From Hygrophila difformis (lineage: Eukaryota > Streptophyta > Magnoliopsida > Lamiales > Acanthaceae), in contig JAOANR010000009.1 of assembly GCA_030278955.1 (NCBI GenBank), positions 33,519,504 through 33,583,503 of the forward strand: DNA of 64,000 nt, read 5' to 3'. Shown piece after piece: positions 45,716 to 57,706 of this stretch. The position numbers and the translations under genes are program-made. Each line of letters begins with the position of its first letter. The stretch's first letter is position 1. The notes under the pieces were generated by a model, which saw nothing but the letters and a program-made list of their open reading frames with translations, was not told the DNA's origin and did not search any database.

Positions 45716-48700
45716 TTAAATAACCAAAGGCTTAACATTAATTTGTTCGATGAATTTAACTTCATCTCCAAAATAATGTTTAAGTCTTTGACCATTTACA
45801 GTAAATTCTCTTTCATCTTCAGCTTTTAAAACTACTGCACCATTATCCATCACCTTAACAATCCTAAAAGGTCCTGACCATTTTGTCTTCAATTTACCAG
45901 GAAATAGTTTAAATCTAGAATTATATAAAAGCACTAATTGTCCAGCTTCAAATACCTTAGGCCTAAGCATCTTATCATGATAAAGCTTTGTTCTCTCCTT
46001 ATAAATTAACGCATTATCATAAGCTTGACGTCTAATTTCTTCTAATTCAGTAAGATCTATTTTCCTTTTTTCTTGAGCCTCTTTAAATTCAAAATTTAAT
46101 TTCTTCATAGCCCAAAGTGATTTAAACTCAAGTTCAAAAGGTAAGTGACAAGCTTTACCATAAACCAATTTAAAAGGAGTCATACCTATAGGTGTTTTAA
46201 AAGCTGTCCTATAAGCCCACAATGCTTCATCTAACTTAAAAGCCCAATCTTTTCTAGATTTTCCTACCGTGGCTTCCAAAATCTTTTTAATCTCACGATT
46301 AGTGACTTCTACTTGACCATTGGCTTGAGGATGATAGGGTGTTGTTATCCTATGATGAACATGAAATCTAGATAACAATTGATTAACAGCCCTATTAACA
46401 AAATGAGATCCACCATCACTAATGATCGCTTTAGGCACACCAAAATGAGTAATGATTTGCTTTTTCAAAAATTTAATCACTTGTTTAGCATCATTTAAAG
46501 CACATGATTCAGCTTCTACCCATTTTGAAACATACTCAACAGCAACAAGAATATACAATTCCCATTAGATGGTGGAAATGGACCCATGAAATCAATTCCC
46601 CACAAATCAAACAACTCAACAGGCATAATTCCTTTTAATGGCATTTCATCCCTTTTAGTGATATTACCAGCCCTTTGACATACATCACATTTTAGCACAA
46701 ATGATCTAGCATCACGATAAATATTAGGCCAATATAAACCACCTTCGAGTACCTTATGAGCTGTCCTATTCGGTCCAACATGTCCTCCTCCATGTCCTTC
46801 ATGGCAAGCCTTTAATACTTTTTCAAAATCTTCATCAGGGATGCATCTCCTTACGATTTGATCTGAACAGAGTCTAAACAAATAAGGTTCATCCCAAATA
46901 AAATATTTAGCATCAGTTTTAAATTTTTGTTTCTGGCTATGCCATTTTAGATGATCAGGAATTACACAACATGCTAAATAATTCACAAAATCAGCAAACC
47001 ACGGATCAGAGGAAGTGTTATTTATTAAATATAAATTTTCATCAGGAAATGCATCATTAATTAATTTTTCTTCCCCTTTTTCATGCTCCAATCTAGATAA
47101 ATGATCAGCTACAGGATTTTCATCTCCTTTTCTATCTTTAATTTCCAAGTCAAATTCCTGTAACAATAATACCCATCTAATTAACCGTGGTTTAGCATCT
47201 TTCTTTGCAAACAGATATTTAATAGCAGCATGATCAGTGTAAACTACAGTTTTTGAGCCTATCAGATATGGCCTAAACTTTTCACATGCATAAACAACAA
47301 ATAAAAGTTCTTTTTCAGTGGTGGCATAATTTCTCTGTGCAGTATTTAAAGCCTGACTAGCGTAATAAATAACATGAAGTTTCTTATCCTTTCGTTGACC
47401 CAATACTGCTCCAACAGCAAAGTCACTAGCATCGCTCATAATCTCGAATGGCAAACTCCAGTCAGGTGGCTGAATAATTGGTGCTGTCACCAATGCTTCC
47501 TTGATCCTATTGAACGCCTCAATACACTTGTCAGTAAAATCAAACTCAACATCTTTACATAGCAGCTTAAACAGAGGTAATGCAATTTTAGAAAAATCTT
47601 TTATAAGCCTTCGATAAAATCCAGCATGTCCCAGAAAACTTCTCAAAGTTTTTAAATTATTAGGAGGTGGAATTTTTGCAATCACTTCTACTTTAGCCCT
47701 ATCAACTTCATTGCCATTTTTAGAAATCCTATGTCCTAAGACAATACCTTCATTAACCATAAAATGACATTTTTCCCAATTAAGAACTAAATTTGACTCT
47801 TCACATCTAATCAGAACTTTTTCCAAGTTAATTAAGCATTTTTCAAAATCAGACCCGAATACAGAAAAATCATCCATAAATACCTCAATGCATGTCTCAA
47901 TTAAATCAGAAAATATAGACATCATGCATCTCTGAAATGTAGCTGGAGCATTACACAAACCAAATGGCATTCTCCTATATGCAAATGTACCGTAAGGACA
48001 TGTAAACGTAGTTTTATCTTGATCCTCAGGTGCGATTGGAACTTGATTATAACCAGAATAGCCATCTAAAAAGCAATAAAACTCATGACCAGCTAAACGT
48101 TCTAGCATTTGATCAATAAAAGGCAGTGGGAAATGATCTTTCCTAGTCTTATCATTCAATCTCCTATAATCAATGCATACACGCCATCCAGTAGTAGGTC
48201 TAGTAGGTACTAATTCACCATTTTCATTTCTAATCACAGTCATACCTCCCTTTTTAGGCACTACTTGAACTGGACTCACCCACTGACTATCAGAAATAGG
48301 ATAGATAATACCTGCATCGAGTAGTTTAATAACCTCTGATCTTACAGCTTCTTGTAGATGTGGATTCAATCTCCTCTGGGGCTGTCTCACTGGCTTGCCA
48401 TCCTCCTCTATATAAATCCGATGTCTACACAGTGCTGGACTCAGTCCCTTGATGTCAGCTATCGTCCAACCTATTGCTCTAACATGCTTACTCAACACTT
48501 GGGTTAATGCATCTAATTGATTATCATTCAATTTATTACTTGCAATAACAGGTAAAGTATCATTCTCACCAAGAAAAACATACCTCAAATGTGATGGCAA
48601 CTCTTTCAATGTCAATGTAGGTGGCTTTTCAACAGACGGGACTAACTTGGATTCTTCTATTGCACATGTTACTTGCACAGGTAATCCTCCCTCACACTTA

Positions 48701-48757
48701 CTTTCAGCTAAGTCCTCACAACTCTCCACTAACTGCTCAAATTTCCTATAGGGATCG
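45716..48757 (-). pseudogene. pol: Athila-2 RT, RNase H and integrase, one frameshift
   Basis: Order on the minus strand: linker ([17 protein letters not shown]), RT with [11 protein letters not shown] and catalytic FMDD at 47880-47869, RNase H ([15 protein letters not shown], with Ser where Athila-1 has Cys), the integrase HHCC finger near 46800-46670, then the integrase core. A one-base loss near 46555 shifts the frame just after PPSNGN, so the core from [15 protein letters not shown] (including DGGSHF and [10 protein letters not shown]) is in a second frame ending at 45716. Its N-terminal junction with protease is separated by the Tekay-like insertion. Confidence 0.9.
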
Positions 48758-50095
48758 AGTTGAATGAAGGAATCTGTCACAGAATTAAACGGTTCGGTTC
48801 AATACAGAAAGTTCATGGCGAAAATTGGGATAGCAAAACTTAATGTCAACGGCTGAAATTTGGACACAAGATAGATAAAGGTGTTAGGAACAACTTTTAT
48901 GTTGAAAAGTTTTCGGTTTGAATTCCCGAAGGTCGAGTTTTTGGCGAGTCTTTAAAATTGGACGAAAATAGGGTTTTTGAAAACCGATTTTTGTTACAAG
49001 CCTATATCTCGAGATTTAAACAACAAACAACCACAAAAATTTGTGAGTAAGGTTTTAACTTACTTAGAATGATGATAGGGTCGCTGGATTGGGTTTCCGG
49101 ACGTCCTAGGGTCACGACGAACGGCCAACTTCTCCGATCGCTTTTTGTTCGTTTTCCGACGTGAAATCGTAGTAAGGAAAAAGTGTTAGAATCCGAGTTT
49201 TGGAGACTTATGGATGGATGGAACACTACATTAAGACTTACCAAGGTTCTATGAGGCAGTGGCTCAGTCCCGTTCGCCTCGTCGTCGCCGGAATGTTCGC
49301 CGGAAGGTGAGTTCGGAGAGGTTTCGACTTTGGGGAGGAGTTGGAGAGAATGTGAGGAGAAGAGGCTGCTCTAGGGTTGTAATTTTCAAATTTAGGGTTA
49401 GGGAGCAGTCTATGGTCGTCCCCTATATCCTTCCATAGCCCGGGATTGAGTTTCCATCGTCGGGGGTCGAAAATATGGCAAGAAAATCGTCGGGACGCGT
49501 TGTTGCCGAATTCTGGGGGTGTCACGCGCCCTTGGCGCGCACCTAGGCCAAAGACCGCGCGGCCAGCGCGCGGCCTCCGCCTGGACCTCGGTCCGGGCGG
49601 GTCCGTGCGATCCGATCGGGCCTTTTTCTCCTCTCTTTCGGAATTCTGTGCTCCTACGTTTTCGGGCTCGATTTTTCGGGTCATTCTCGGATTATAAATT
49701 CTTATCTTAAATCAATCTCGTCTCGAGTTAATCCCGTACTTGAAATCTTGAGTCCGTTGCATTTGGATTCGTCGGCTTCTAATTCGTCGTCTTTTGACTC
49801 CCGTGCAACAATTTATCTAATTAATTTATTTCCAACTTCACGGGTTCCTGGAATTAAAATTCTTTTCTTTCTTGAATTTAGTTTCAATTCTTTTGACTCG
49901 ATTTCATGGAATGTCTTCGGGCTTCCTTTCCCTCCTTTATTCCATTTTGAATTTTTGAATCTATCGGCGTTTCATTTCCGAGCAATAATTTATTGTGATA
50001 AATTATTTTCTTCTTCTCGGAGATATTTCAACCTTGATTTGATTAAGAAATAAATTTTATTTCTTTGGACGCCGATAAAAATCCCGGGTATTACA
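48758..50095 (-). repeat. Tekay-like 3' LTR, truncated
   Basis: Starts TGTAATACCCGGG on the minus strand. It matches 53739-55076 base for base except for three substitutions, then stops at AGTTGAATG, where Athila-2 pol resumes. It is GC-rich around 49490-49620. Short ORFs here are mirrored in the other LTR and have no known domains. Confidence 0.9.
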
Positions 50096-50303
50096 GTCTA
50101 CCCCCCCTTAAGAATCAACTTCGTCCCCGAAGTTGCGCCCTCACTTTCTTTTGGGCTCAATTTAATGTTGGGGTATCTCCATCTACTTTCCTTAAGGATA
50201 AACGTCTTCCACAAGAAATTAATTTCATTCCTTTGAATGTGAATTAAATTTCTCGGGTGTTACATCCTCTCCCCCTTAGGAATCAACTTCGTCCTCGAAG
50301 TTG
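50096..50303 (-). repeat. Duplicated pol-end / polypurine tract / LTR-start junction
   Basis: Two tandem copies on the minus strand of AACTTCG(A/G)GGACGAAGTTG, then GATTC(C/T)TAA, then a G-run, then TGTAA(C/T)ACCCG. The outer copy has its LTR start at 50264; the inner one, at 50095, is the LTR in use. The sequence before each G-run reads NF(E/G)DEVDS-stop, the typical C-terminus of Tekay-type pol. Confidence 0.6.
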
Positions 50304-50552
50304 GGCGTTAGCTCCTCGTGAGCTAGGAACTAATGTAAATTTGGTTTTTATTTCTTGTATCATATCATGTCATTTTTATTTCTTATTTCGACTGTACTTA
50401 GAATTGAAATTTCTAAGTTGCCTACGTACCCCGTGAAGGGATCAAGCCATTACGTAGTTCAAAACAATTTGAATTTGTTTATTTTTTTGATTGGATACAA
50501 TTTGTAGAGTCGAACTCAAAAATAAATGCATTTATCGATGCTTGAAAACTTC
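50304..50552 (-). other. Non-coding spacer after gag of the Tekay-like element
   Basis: No pol domains in any frame. It is where a complete element would have ~3.5 kb of pol. Confidence 0.45.
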
Positions 50553-51614
50553 TTACGGTTGCTTGGGCCGAGTGGTCACGTCCTCTCTCCTATTTATGTT
50601 TTCTATTCGCGTCCGGCAGTCACGCAGCCGATGACCATGTCGACCGCACCGAAGGCATGCTCCAGGCTGAGGGCATCCTCTCGCATAGTGTGGTTTACCA
50701 CACTTTGGACATGGTGGCGCATAGTCGCCATGGTTGAAGACTATCCCCTTGTTTCGTCCATTGTCGTTTTGATGTGGTCGGTCCAAGTTTCTACGGGAAT
50801 GGTCCTTATTCCTCTTGTATCGTCCTTGTGGTCCTTGCTTAGTCCCACCTACCGGTTTCTGTTTCAGTCCTTGAACTCGTGCAACCGCTACTGCACGATC
50901 ATACACAGCTTGTAGGTCAAGATAGTGCTCGCCCGTGATCACCTTTCTAATAGATAAGTTCAATCCCATCTCGAACTTCTGTGCCTTCTCTACATCAGTT
51001 AGCACCAGTCTCGGCGCGAACCACACCAACTCCTTGAAACGATTATAGTATTCTTGGACCGTTTTTCCTCCTTGCCTCAGTGTCAGAAATTCCTCATACA
51101 TAGCAGCCTTCATGCCCATGGAATAAAAATGATCCCTAAGCAGATCCGCGAATTCTGACCATGTGTAGGGCTCGTCGTACTCTGCACGTTTCCCTTGGGT
51201 GACTTGCCACCAATCATCCGCCTCGCCTCCTAGGTAGTATGACGCTACGTGAACCTTTTCCCCGTCGGGACACTTTACGGCGTTCAACAGCTTATCGAAC
51301 GTCCGTATCCATTCCTCTAGCTGAGCCGGGTCCTCTTCGCCGGCGTAGTGGGGTGGTTGGTAAGGGTTTACCAAGGCTAAGTAGTTGACCCGGGTTACCG
51401 GTGGTGGTACACCCGCTTGTGCACGTTGCACTTCAGCATTTCCTAATACTACGAGAACTTCCTCGACAGTCCTTAGACGCTCATCCATATTGTTGGGAAC
51501 ATGAGGTACTCGCCTTCCTACGTTCTGAGGGATCTCATTATTGCTCGGTGTGTTGGGGAGGTCAGCGTTAGTGTTGTTTGGGATTTCCTTTCTCGATTTT
51601 CCCTCAGGTGCCAT
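50553..51614 (-). CDS. gag: Tekay-like Gag, intact 353 aa
   Basis: A Lys/Asn-rich N-terminus leads to the retrotransposon gag core (DPAQLEEWIRTFDKLL, ASYYLGGEADDWWQVTQGKR, FADLLRDHFYSMGMKAAMY, GGKTVQEYYNRFKELV). A basic linker and two zinc knuckles follow, CPKCGKPHYARGC and CLRCGRHGHRLRDC. The start is the first ATG after the leader. The element encodes only this capsid protein and would need RT and integrase from a relative. Confidence 0.9.
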   Translation of the reverse strand: MAPEGKSRKEIPNNTNADLPNTPSNNEIPQNVGRRVPHVPNNMDERLRTVEEVLVVLGNAEVQRAQAGVPPPVTRVNYLALVNPYQPPHYAGEEDPAQLEEWIRTFDKLLNAVKCPDGEKVHVASYYLGGEADDWWQVTQGKRAEYDEPYTWSEFADLLRDHFYSMGMKAAMYEEFLTLRQGGKTVQEYYNRFKELVWFAPRLVLTDVEKAQKFEMGLNLSIRKVITGEHYLDLQAVYDRAVAVARVQGLKQKPVGGTKQGPQGRYKRNKDHSRRNLDRPHQNDNGRNKGIVFNHGDYAPPCPKCGKPHYARGCPQPGACLRCGRHGHRLRDCRTRIENINRREDVTTRPKQP

Positions 51615-52131
51615 TCTCTGTTATCAACGCACGTGAAGATGAGTTTCTAATCTAAGGCAAGTTAGCGTTCAAGAAAATCTATAAGGTAGGATTGGAAAGA
51701 GGTAATAGATAGGAGAATGCTAAACTTAGGTGATCAAATTATAAGACTGAGGCAGAATTAGTTTAAAGCAAACGCTTCTAAGTCAAGGTCATGACCAATT
51801 TGAAGGTAAGAGTTTTGACACTATTAATTCACATAAAAAAAATTAGCGCGATATTCATGTATGTATGTATGCGAATGCATGTATGCTTTATACAATGCTA
51901 CCCCAACCCCGAAAAATATTTTCGTGACTTTAAAAACTTGTTGGAAAAATTTCTATGCATATGTAAATATTTCCCATGGGTTTAAAATAAATTTTGTTCC
52001 ATGGAAATAAAACTTAAAATTTAAAAATAATAATAATGGTATTTAAAAATTTATAAATAATATTAATATTTGTTTAAAAATCCTTGGCCTCTATATTGGC
52101 CAAAATAATAATAATTTAAAAATATTTCCGG
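51615..52131 (-). other. Leader between primer site and gag
   Basis: AT-rich non-coding; nothing recognised. Confidence 0.5.
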
Positions 52132-52143
52132 GCTCTGATACCA
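52132..52143 (-). other. Tekay-like primer binding site (initiator tRNA-Met)
   Basis: On the minus strand TGGTATCAGAGC lies three bases after the LTR end CCGGGGTGTTACA. Confidence 0.9.
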
Positions 52144-52146
52144 CTC

Positions 52147-55076
52147 TGTAACACCCCGGATTTGATAACCCAGGCCGAGGTGTCACCGCCGCACCTCCCT
52201 AGCAAGACACGGTTTCTCCGAGCTTGCTAAAGAGATGCAAGGCTATGAGCGTTGGAAAATGTTTTAAAAGCAAGTCCGGAATTACTTAAAAATAATAATG
52301 TAACATCATCCATACATGATAAAAATAATAAGTTGCAGCGGAAATTAAAATACAGGGCCGACATGGCCAAGACTCGGGTTAACAAGCCCGTATGCACGTC
52401 ATGCAAAACAAATAATTAAATGCCCAAAGTAATCCCCCGATGCATGATCATGCTCCGTACTCTGTAATGGAAAAATGAACAACGGGTTTTATCAGTATAT
52501 AAAATACTGAGTAAGTTAATCCCTAACTAACAAATAAAAGGGGTTACATGTGTTTAAACTAAAGATTTCGCTTACCATACGTAAAGTTAAAATACATAAT
52601 TTATTTGCAGCGGAGAAACATGATTAAAGGACTAAATTTTAAAAGCGTAATTTAAAGCATGAATTAAGATGCATGAATTTTGAATACATAATTAAAGACA
52701 TGATAAATACGATTTAAGCATAATGAAACACTCACACAAGTCTTTTACATTTCATCCCGTAGACTAAGAAGAGGACACCACACAAGGGAGATCACTAACG
52801 AGGCAATCTCAAAAATCATAATCAGTTAGCCGGTGGACCGGCGGCCGCAGCCATATCAGTATTGACTGCCGTTTTGGCAAGCCATGTGTATCTACCGTCA
52901 ATTTAACAGGCATGTATATCAACTGTCGTTTGACAGGCTTTTCAAACGGTTTCACTACCACTCGGGCAGGCCGTGTATTTCCCACTGCCGATTTGGCAGG
53001 CCATGTGCACAACTGCCGTTTTGGCATAGTAAGGAGACCACTAACGAGGCAGTCTCAAAAAGATAGTAGGACCACTAATGAGGCGATCCAAAAATAATGA
53101 TAGCATGAAGATCGGCTCAGCCTAGTGAACGGGATTTTTCGAAAGTTCGTATTTCAATATTATCAAATGATCGATATCGCGTTTTCATAGTTCGAGTTTT
53201 CTCAAGTTCGAAAAATCCTATTCGTGGCAGTTTACGCCTTTAAAAATTCGTCTTTTCACCAAAAATTCTGAAATTTTTACAGTAGTTCAAAAACACACAC
53301 ACGAACAACTTTCATGTTTTAAGTTTTTGGAAATAAGGTTCCGAAGTGAGTTGAAATCCGAGTTTGTCGCAAAGAATAATTTATGTCTCAAAACCGTTTT
53401 CGTCACAGGTTCGTGCAACGCCGATTAAAAATTCATTTCAAAACCAATCGATGTGAAATTTTTACAGTAACTACACGACACATTAAGGAACAACTTTCAT
53501 GTTTTAAGTTTTTGGAAATAATGAATTCTTGGTACTCAAAAATCGAGTGCAACTCACTGCATACTCATGGCCCTTAAAACGAATTCAAAAGAGTTCTAAA
53601 AACTTGGCCGCTTGACATATCAAATGAACACCAAAATTCGTGAAATTTTGTAGGCATAATCTAGACACAATTATCTACAACTTTTGTTTAGAAATGCAAA
53701 GTTAAATCATTCGAAAAATGGGTGAAAAACATGCATCAAGTTGAATGAAGGAATCTGTCACAGAATTAAACGGTTCGGTTCAATACAGAAAGTTCATGGC
53801 GAAAATTGGGATAGCAAAACTTAATGTCAACGGCTGAAATTTGGACACAAGATAGATAAAGGTGTTAGGAACAACTTTTATGTTGAAAAGTTTTCGGTTT
53901 GAATTCCCGAAGGTCGAGTTTTTGGCGAGTCTTTAAAATTGGACGAAAATAGGGTTTTTGAAAACCGATTTTTGTTACAAGCCTATATCTCGAGATTTAA
54001 ACAACAAACAACCACGAAAATTTGTGAGTAAGGTTTTAACTTACTTAGAATGATGATAGGGTTGCTGGATTGGGTTTCCGGACGTCCTAGGGTCACGACG
54101 AACGGCCAACTTCTCCGATCGCTTTTTGTTCGTTTTCCGACGTGAAATCGTAGTAAGGAAAAAGTGTTAGAATCCGAGTTTTGGAGACTTATGGATGGAT
54201 GGAACACTACATTAAGACTTACCAAGGTTCTATGAGGCAGTGGCTCAGTCCCGTTCGCCTCGTCGTCGCCGGAATGTTCGCCGGAAGGTGAGTTCGGAGA
54301 GGTTTCGACTTTGGGGAGGAGTTGGAGAGAATGTGAGGAGAAGAGGCTGCTCTAGGGTTGTAATTTTCAAATTTAGGGTTAGGGAGCAGTCTATGGTCGT
54401 CCCCTATATCCTTCCATAGCCCGGGATTGAGTTTCCATCGTCGGGGGTCGAAAATATGGCAAGAAAATCGTCGGGACGCGTTGTTGCCGAATTCTGGGGG
54501 TGTCACGCGCCCTTGGCGCGCACCTAGGCCAAAGACCGCGCGGCCAGCGCGCGGCCTCCGCCTGGACCTCGGTCCGGGCGGGTCCGTGCGATCCGATCGG
54601 GCCTTTTTCTCCTCTCTTTCGGACTTCTGTGCTCCTACGTTTTCGGGCTCGATTTTTCGGGTCATTCTCGGATTATAAATTCTTATCTTAAATCAATCTC
54701 GTCTCGAGTTAATCCCGTACTTGAAATCTTGAGTCCGTTGCATTTGGATTCGTCGGCTTCTAATTCGTCGTCTTTTGACTCCCGTGCAACAATTTATCTA
54801 ATTAATTTATTTCCAACTTCACGGGTTCCTGGAATTAAAATTCTTTTCTTTCTTGAATTTAGTTTCAATTCTTTTGACTCGATTTCATGGAATGTCTTCG
54901 GGCTTCCTTTCCCTCCTTTATTCCATTTTGAATTTTTGAATCTATCGGCGTTTCATTTCCGAGCAATAATTTATTGTGATAAATTATTTTCTTCTTCTCG
55001 GAGATATTTCAACCTTGATTTGATTAAGAAATAAATTTTATTTCTTTGGACGCCGATAAAAATCCCGGGTATTACA
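52147..55076 (-). repeat. Tekay-like 5' LTR (about 2.9 kb)
   Basis: The ends form the chromovirus-style inverted pair: minus-strand start TGTAATACCCGGG and end CCGGGGTGTTACA. It contains small palindromes at 52865-53028, a repeated (A/G)CCACTAA(C/T)GAGGC block (52791, 53036 and 53070) and a duplicated AACAACTTTCATGTTTTAAG (about 53306 and 53489). No genes. Confidence 0.85.
52865..53028. repeat. Small covarying palindromes in the Tekay-like LTR
   Basis: Four units of the form CTGCC-GNTTT-GGCAG or CTGTC-GTTT-GACAG (52865, 52919, 52984 and 53013), separated by (A/G)GGC-CATGTG-like text. One unit has both arms changed together, so pairing is kept. Confidence 0.5.
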
Positions 55077-57576
55077 AGCGTGTTGTGTTTTAGTTGTCTT
55101 AGAAATGTCAAACGACACTTGTTCATTACCTACTTTAAGTGTAATTTTACCATCATCCATATCAACCATAGCCCTACCAGTTTGCAAAAATGGTCTACCT
55201 AAAATCAGAGGAATATCAATGTCTTTTTCCATATCAAGAACAACAAAGTCAACAGGGAAAATGAAGCTCTCTACTTGAACAGGAACATCTTCTACAATGC
55301 CTAAGGGAGTCCTAATAGATCTATCAGCTAGCTGTAGCTGCATCCAAGTAGGCTTCACAACTCCTACTCCTAGTTCTCTAAAGACATGTAGAGGCATCAG
55401 ATTAATACTAGACCCGAGATCACACAGAGCTTTGTTGAATTCTTTAGTGCCAATAATGCACGGAATAGTATAACTCCCAGGATCTTTTTGTTTAATAGGT
55501 TGCCTTCTTTGTAAAATTGCACTGCATTCCCCCGTAAGGGTCACTTTCTCTTCATCATCAACACTCCTCTTTTTTGATAGAATTTCTTTTAAAAACTTAG
55601 CATACACAGGCATTTGTGCAATGGCATCAGAAAAAGGAATATCAATTCTTAAATTTTTAAAGACTTCTAAGAATTTAGCATAATCTTTATCTTCCTTAGC
55701 CCTCTTAAGACGCTGTGGATATGGAATAGGTGGCTGATATGGCTTGACTGGGACAGCAGACTTTCCTTTACCCTTATCTTGTTCAACTCTAAGTTTCTCA
55801 CTCTCCTTAGGGTCATCAGTGTTTTTATGCTGAGTTTCTTTCTCTATATCCTCATTTTGATCATCTATAGCATCAGCTAAAACCTCTGGATCATCTAAGG
55901 AAGGGTAAGGATTAGGCAATTCCTTTTTGTTCCTTAAAGTGATTGCTTTACATTGCTCTTTTGGATTAGGATCAGGCATGCTTGGTAGTGTTCCTTGCTG
56001 TCTATTTGAAGTATCCCTAGCAATTTGACCAACTTGTACTTCTAGATTTCTCATTGAGGCTTGCATTTGCTGAATTGTTTGTTGTTGAGACACGATTGTG
56101 CTCATTAACTCTTTTAAATTGACCTCATCACTTACTTGATTTTGTTGCAGCTGTTGTTGAGGTTGAAAGTTCCTAGGCTGTTGGTTAGGGTAAAAAGGTT
56201 GATTCTGATTTCTGTTTTGATTATAGTTTTGGTTTTGATTTTGGTTTTGAAAATTCTGGTTTTGATTTGGATTTTGATTTGGGTAATTTTGATTTTGGTT
56301 TTGTGGATAAGATTGACGGTTTTTTTGTGGATAGGTGTTTTGTTGAAATTGAGAATTCTGATTTGGATAGAAGTTTTGATTTTGAGGACGGTTTTGGTTG
56401 TAGTTTTGCTGCCTATTTCCCATGTAGTTCACATCTTCCACTTGCTCCTCAGTCCCCTCACACTGCATAGTCTCTTGAAGTCCTTGATCAAGCAAGTGAC
56501 AAGCTGATGACTCGTGAGGTCCATGACAAATACCGCATCTCACAACTTTAGCTTGACCTTTCTTAAGTGTAGAAACCTCCCTCATTAAAGCATCTAACTT
56601 AGAATCTATAGCAACTGCCTTTTCTACCTCATAGATTCCCCCTTTTTTTTATTTCTAGCATTTTTCTTACCAGGAAATTTTTTCATATTAGAAATCTTTT
56701 TCTCTATGATTTCCTTAGCTCTAGAGGGTCCTATAGACAGAAACGAATCTCCAGCTGTTGCATCCAACAAGTTCCTCCAATGATCAATCAACCCATTGTA
56801 GAAGAAGTGCATCTGTTGCCAATCTTCAAAACCATGATTCGGGCATCTCGCCAATAAGGTGTTATATCTATCCCATGCTTCAAGTAAAGTTTCACCCTCA
56901 TCTTGCACAAATTCTTTAATTTTTTCTTTTAATTCAATAACCTTGGATGGTGGGAAGAATTGTTCTAAGAAAGCTTCTAACATTTTATCCCAAGTAGTGA
57001 CATCCCTTAATTGAAGTGAGTTGTACCAAGTTTTAGCTTTATCTCTGAGTGAAAACGAGAACAATCTCAACTTAATTTCATCACTAGTAACACCATCTAT
57101 CTTCACTGTATCACAATAGTCCAGAAAGTTCCTTATGTGTTCTACAGCATCATTAGTAGGTGCCCATTATATTGATTAGCTTGAACCATTGTGATTAGTG
57201 CAGGCTGAAGGGTAAAGCTTAAAGCATATACATCTGGCCTAGGAGTTCTATTAAGCAGATTTCCACTAGTTCCTTGTAAGTGTTCTTCAGTGGTCATTTC
57301 AGCTTGATCATCGTGCTCCAAATCACCACCGTTACCTCCATTATTACCCTGATTATCATTATTATTCGCTGCCATGTTTAACCTATTGAACTGAGCAACT
57401 AATTGATTAGTTTGAATTGTTGAAACTCCGGTCGTTGGAGAATAGTCTTCTTCATCAGAGGATGAATTAATTAAAATTTCCAACTGAGGTGGTCTCCTAC
57501 GTTTTCCTAATCTAATAGCTCTTAGAGTACGCTCAATTTCAGGATCATAAGCTATTTCTGCTTGTTTGCTTCGCAC
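55077..57576 (-). pseudogene. gag: Athila-2 gag and protease, two frameshifts
   Basis: Starts MRSKQAEIAYDPEIERTLRA, as Athila Gag does. A one-base loss near 57167 breaks the frame after QANQYNG. The gag core follows (FSFSLRDKAKTWYNSL, FLEQFFPPSKVIELKEKI). A slip in an A/G run near 56640-56655 breaks it again. Then come a zinc knuckle CGICHGPHESSAC (CX2CX3HX4C, as in Athila-1), a long Gln/Asn-rich low-complexity region (~56420-56130), and protease with [12 protein letters not shown] near 55420. It ends where the Tekay-like element is inserted. Confidence 0.85.
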
Positions 57577-57682
57577 TGCAAATATTGAATAAAATAAAGT
57601 AAAATAAGTAACAGGTAAATTAATATTTAACTTAATAGATTTAAATCAATAAACTAAAAACAATTAAAAATTCACAACAAAT

Positions 57683-57700
57683 TCCCCGGCAACGGCGCCA
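57683..57700 (-). other. Athila-2 primer binding site, tRNA-Asp
   Basis: The minus strand reads TGGCGCCGTTGCCGGGGA, identical to the Athila-1 site, with a 6-base spacer (57701-57706) to the LTR. Confidence 0.95.
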
Positions 57701-57706
57701 AAAACT

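Larger units (their letters stand above)
48758..55076 (-). mobile_element. Gag-only Tekay/Del-like chromovirus element inserted in Athila-2
   Basis: Minus-strand order: 5' LTR (55076-52147), initiator tRNA-Met primer site, gag, a remnant of the pol C-terminus, polypurine tract and a truncated 3' LTR (50095-48758). The shared LTR part is 1338 bp in both copies, without indels and with only three differences seen, so the element is very young. Protease, RT, RNase H and integrase are absent. The 3' LTR lacks its last ~1.6 kb, so no target duplication can be shown. Confidence 0.85.

Noticed and set aside
49238..49684. GC-rich 148-codon frame in the Tekay-like LTR (also 54219-54665)
   Set aside because: It lies wholly inside an LTR, has no recognisable domain, and is conserved only because the two LTRs are near-identical copies.
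48758..55076. 1.34 kb direct repeats taken as complete LTRs of 48758-50095 and 53739-55076
   Set aside because: The right copy continues to 52147, where CCGGGGTGTTACA meets a tRNA-Met primer site, so the true LTR is ~2.9 kb and the left copy is truncated; flanks of the 1.34 kb version show no target duplication.
56136..56507. Hydrophobic plus-strand frame resembling a membrane protein
   Set aside because: Antisense of the Athila-2 Gln/Asn-rich gag stretch, which reads as Leu/Val/Ile in reverse.
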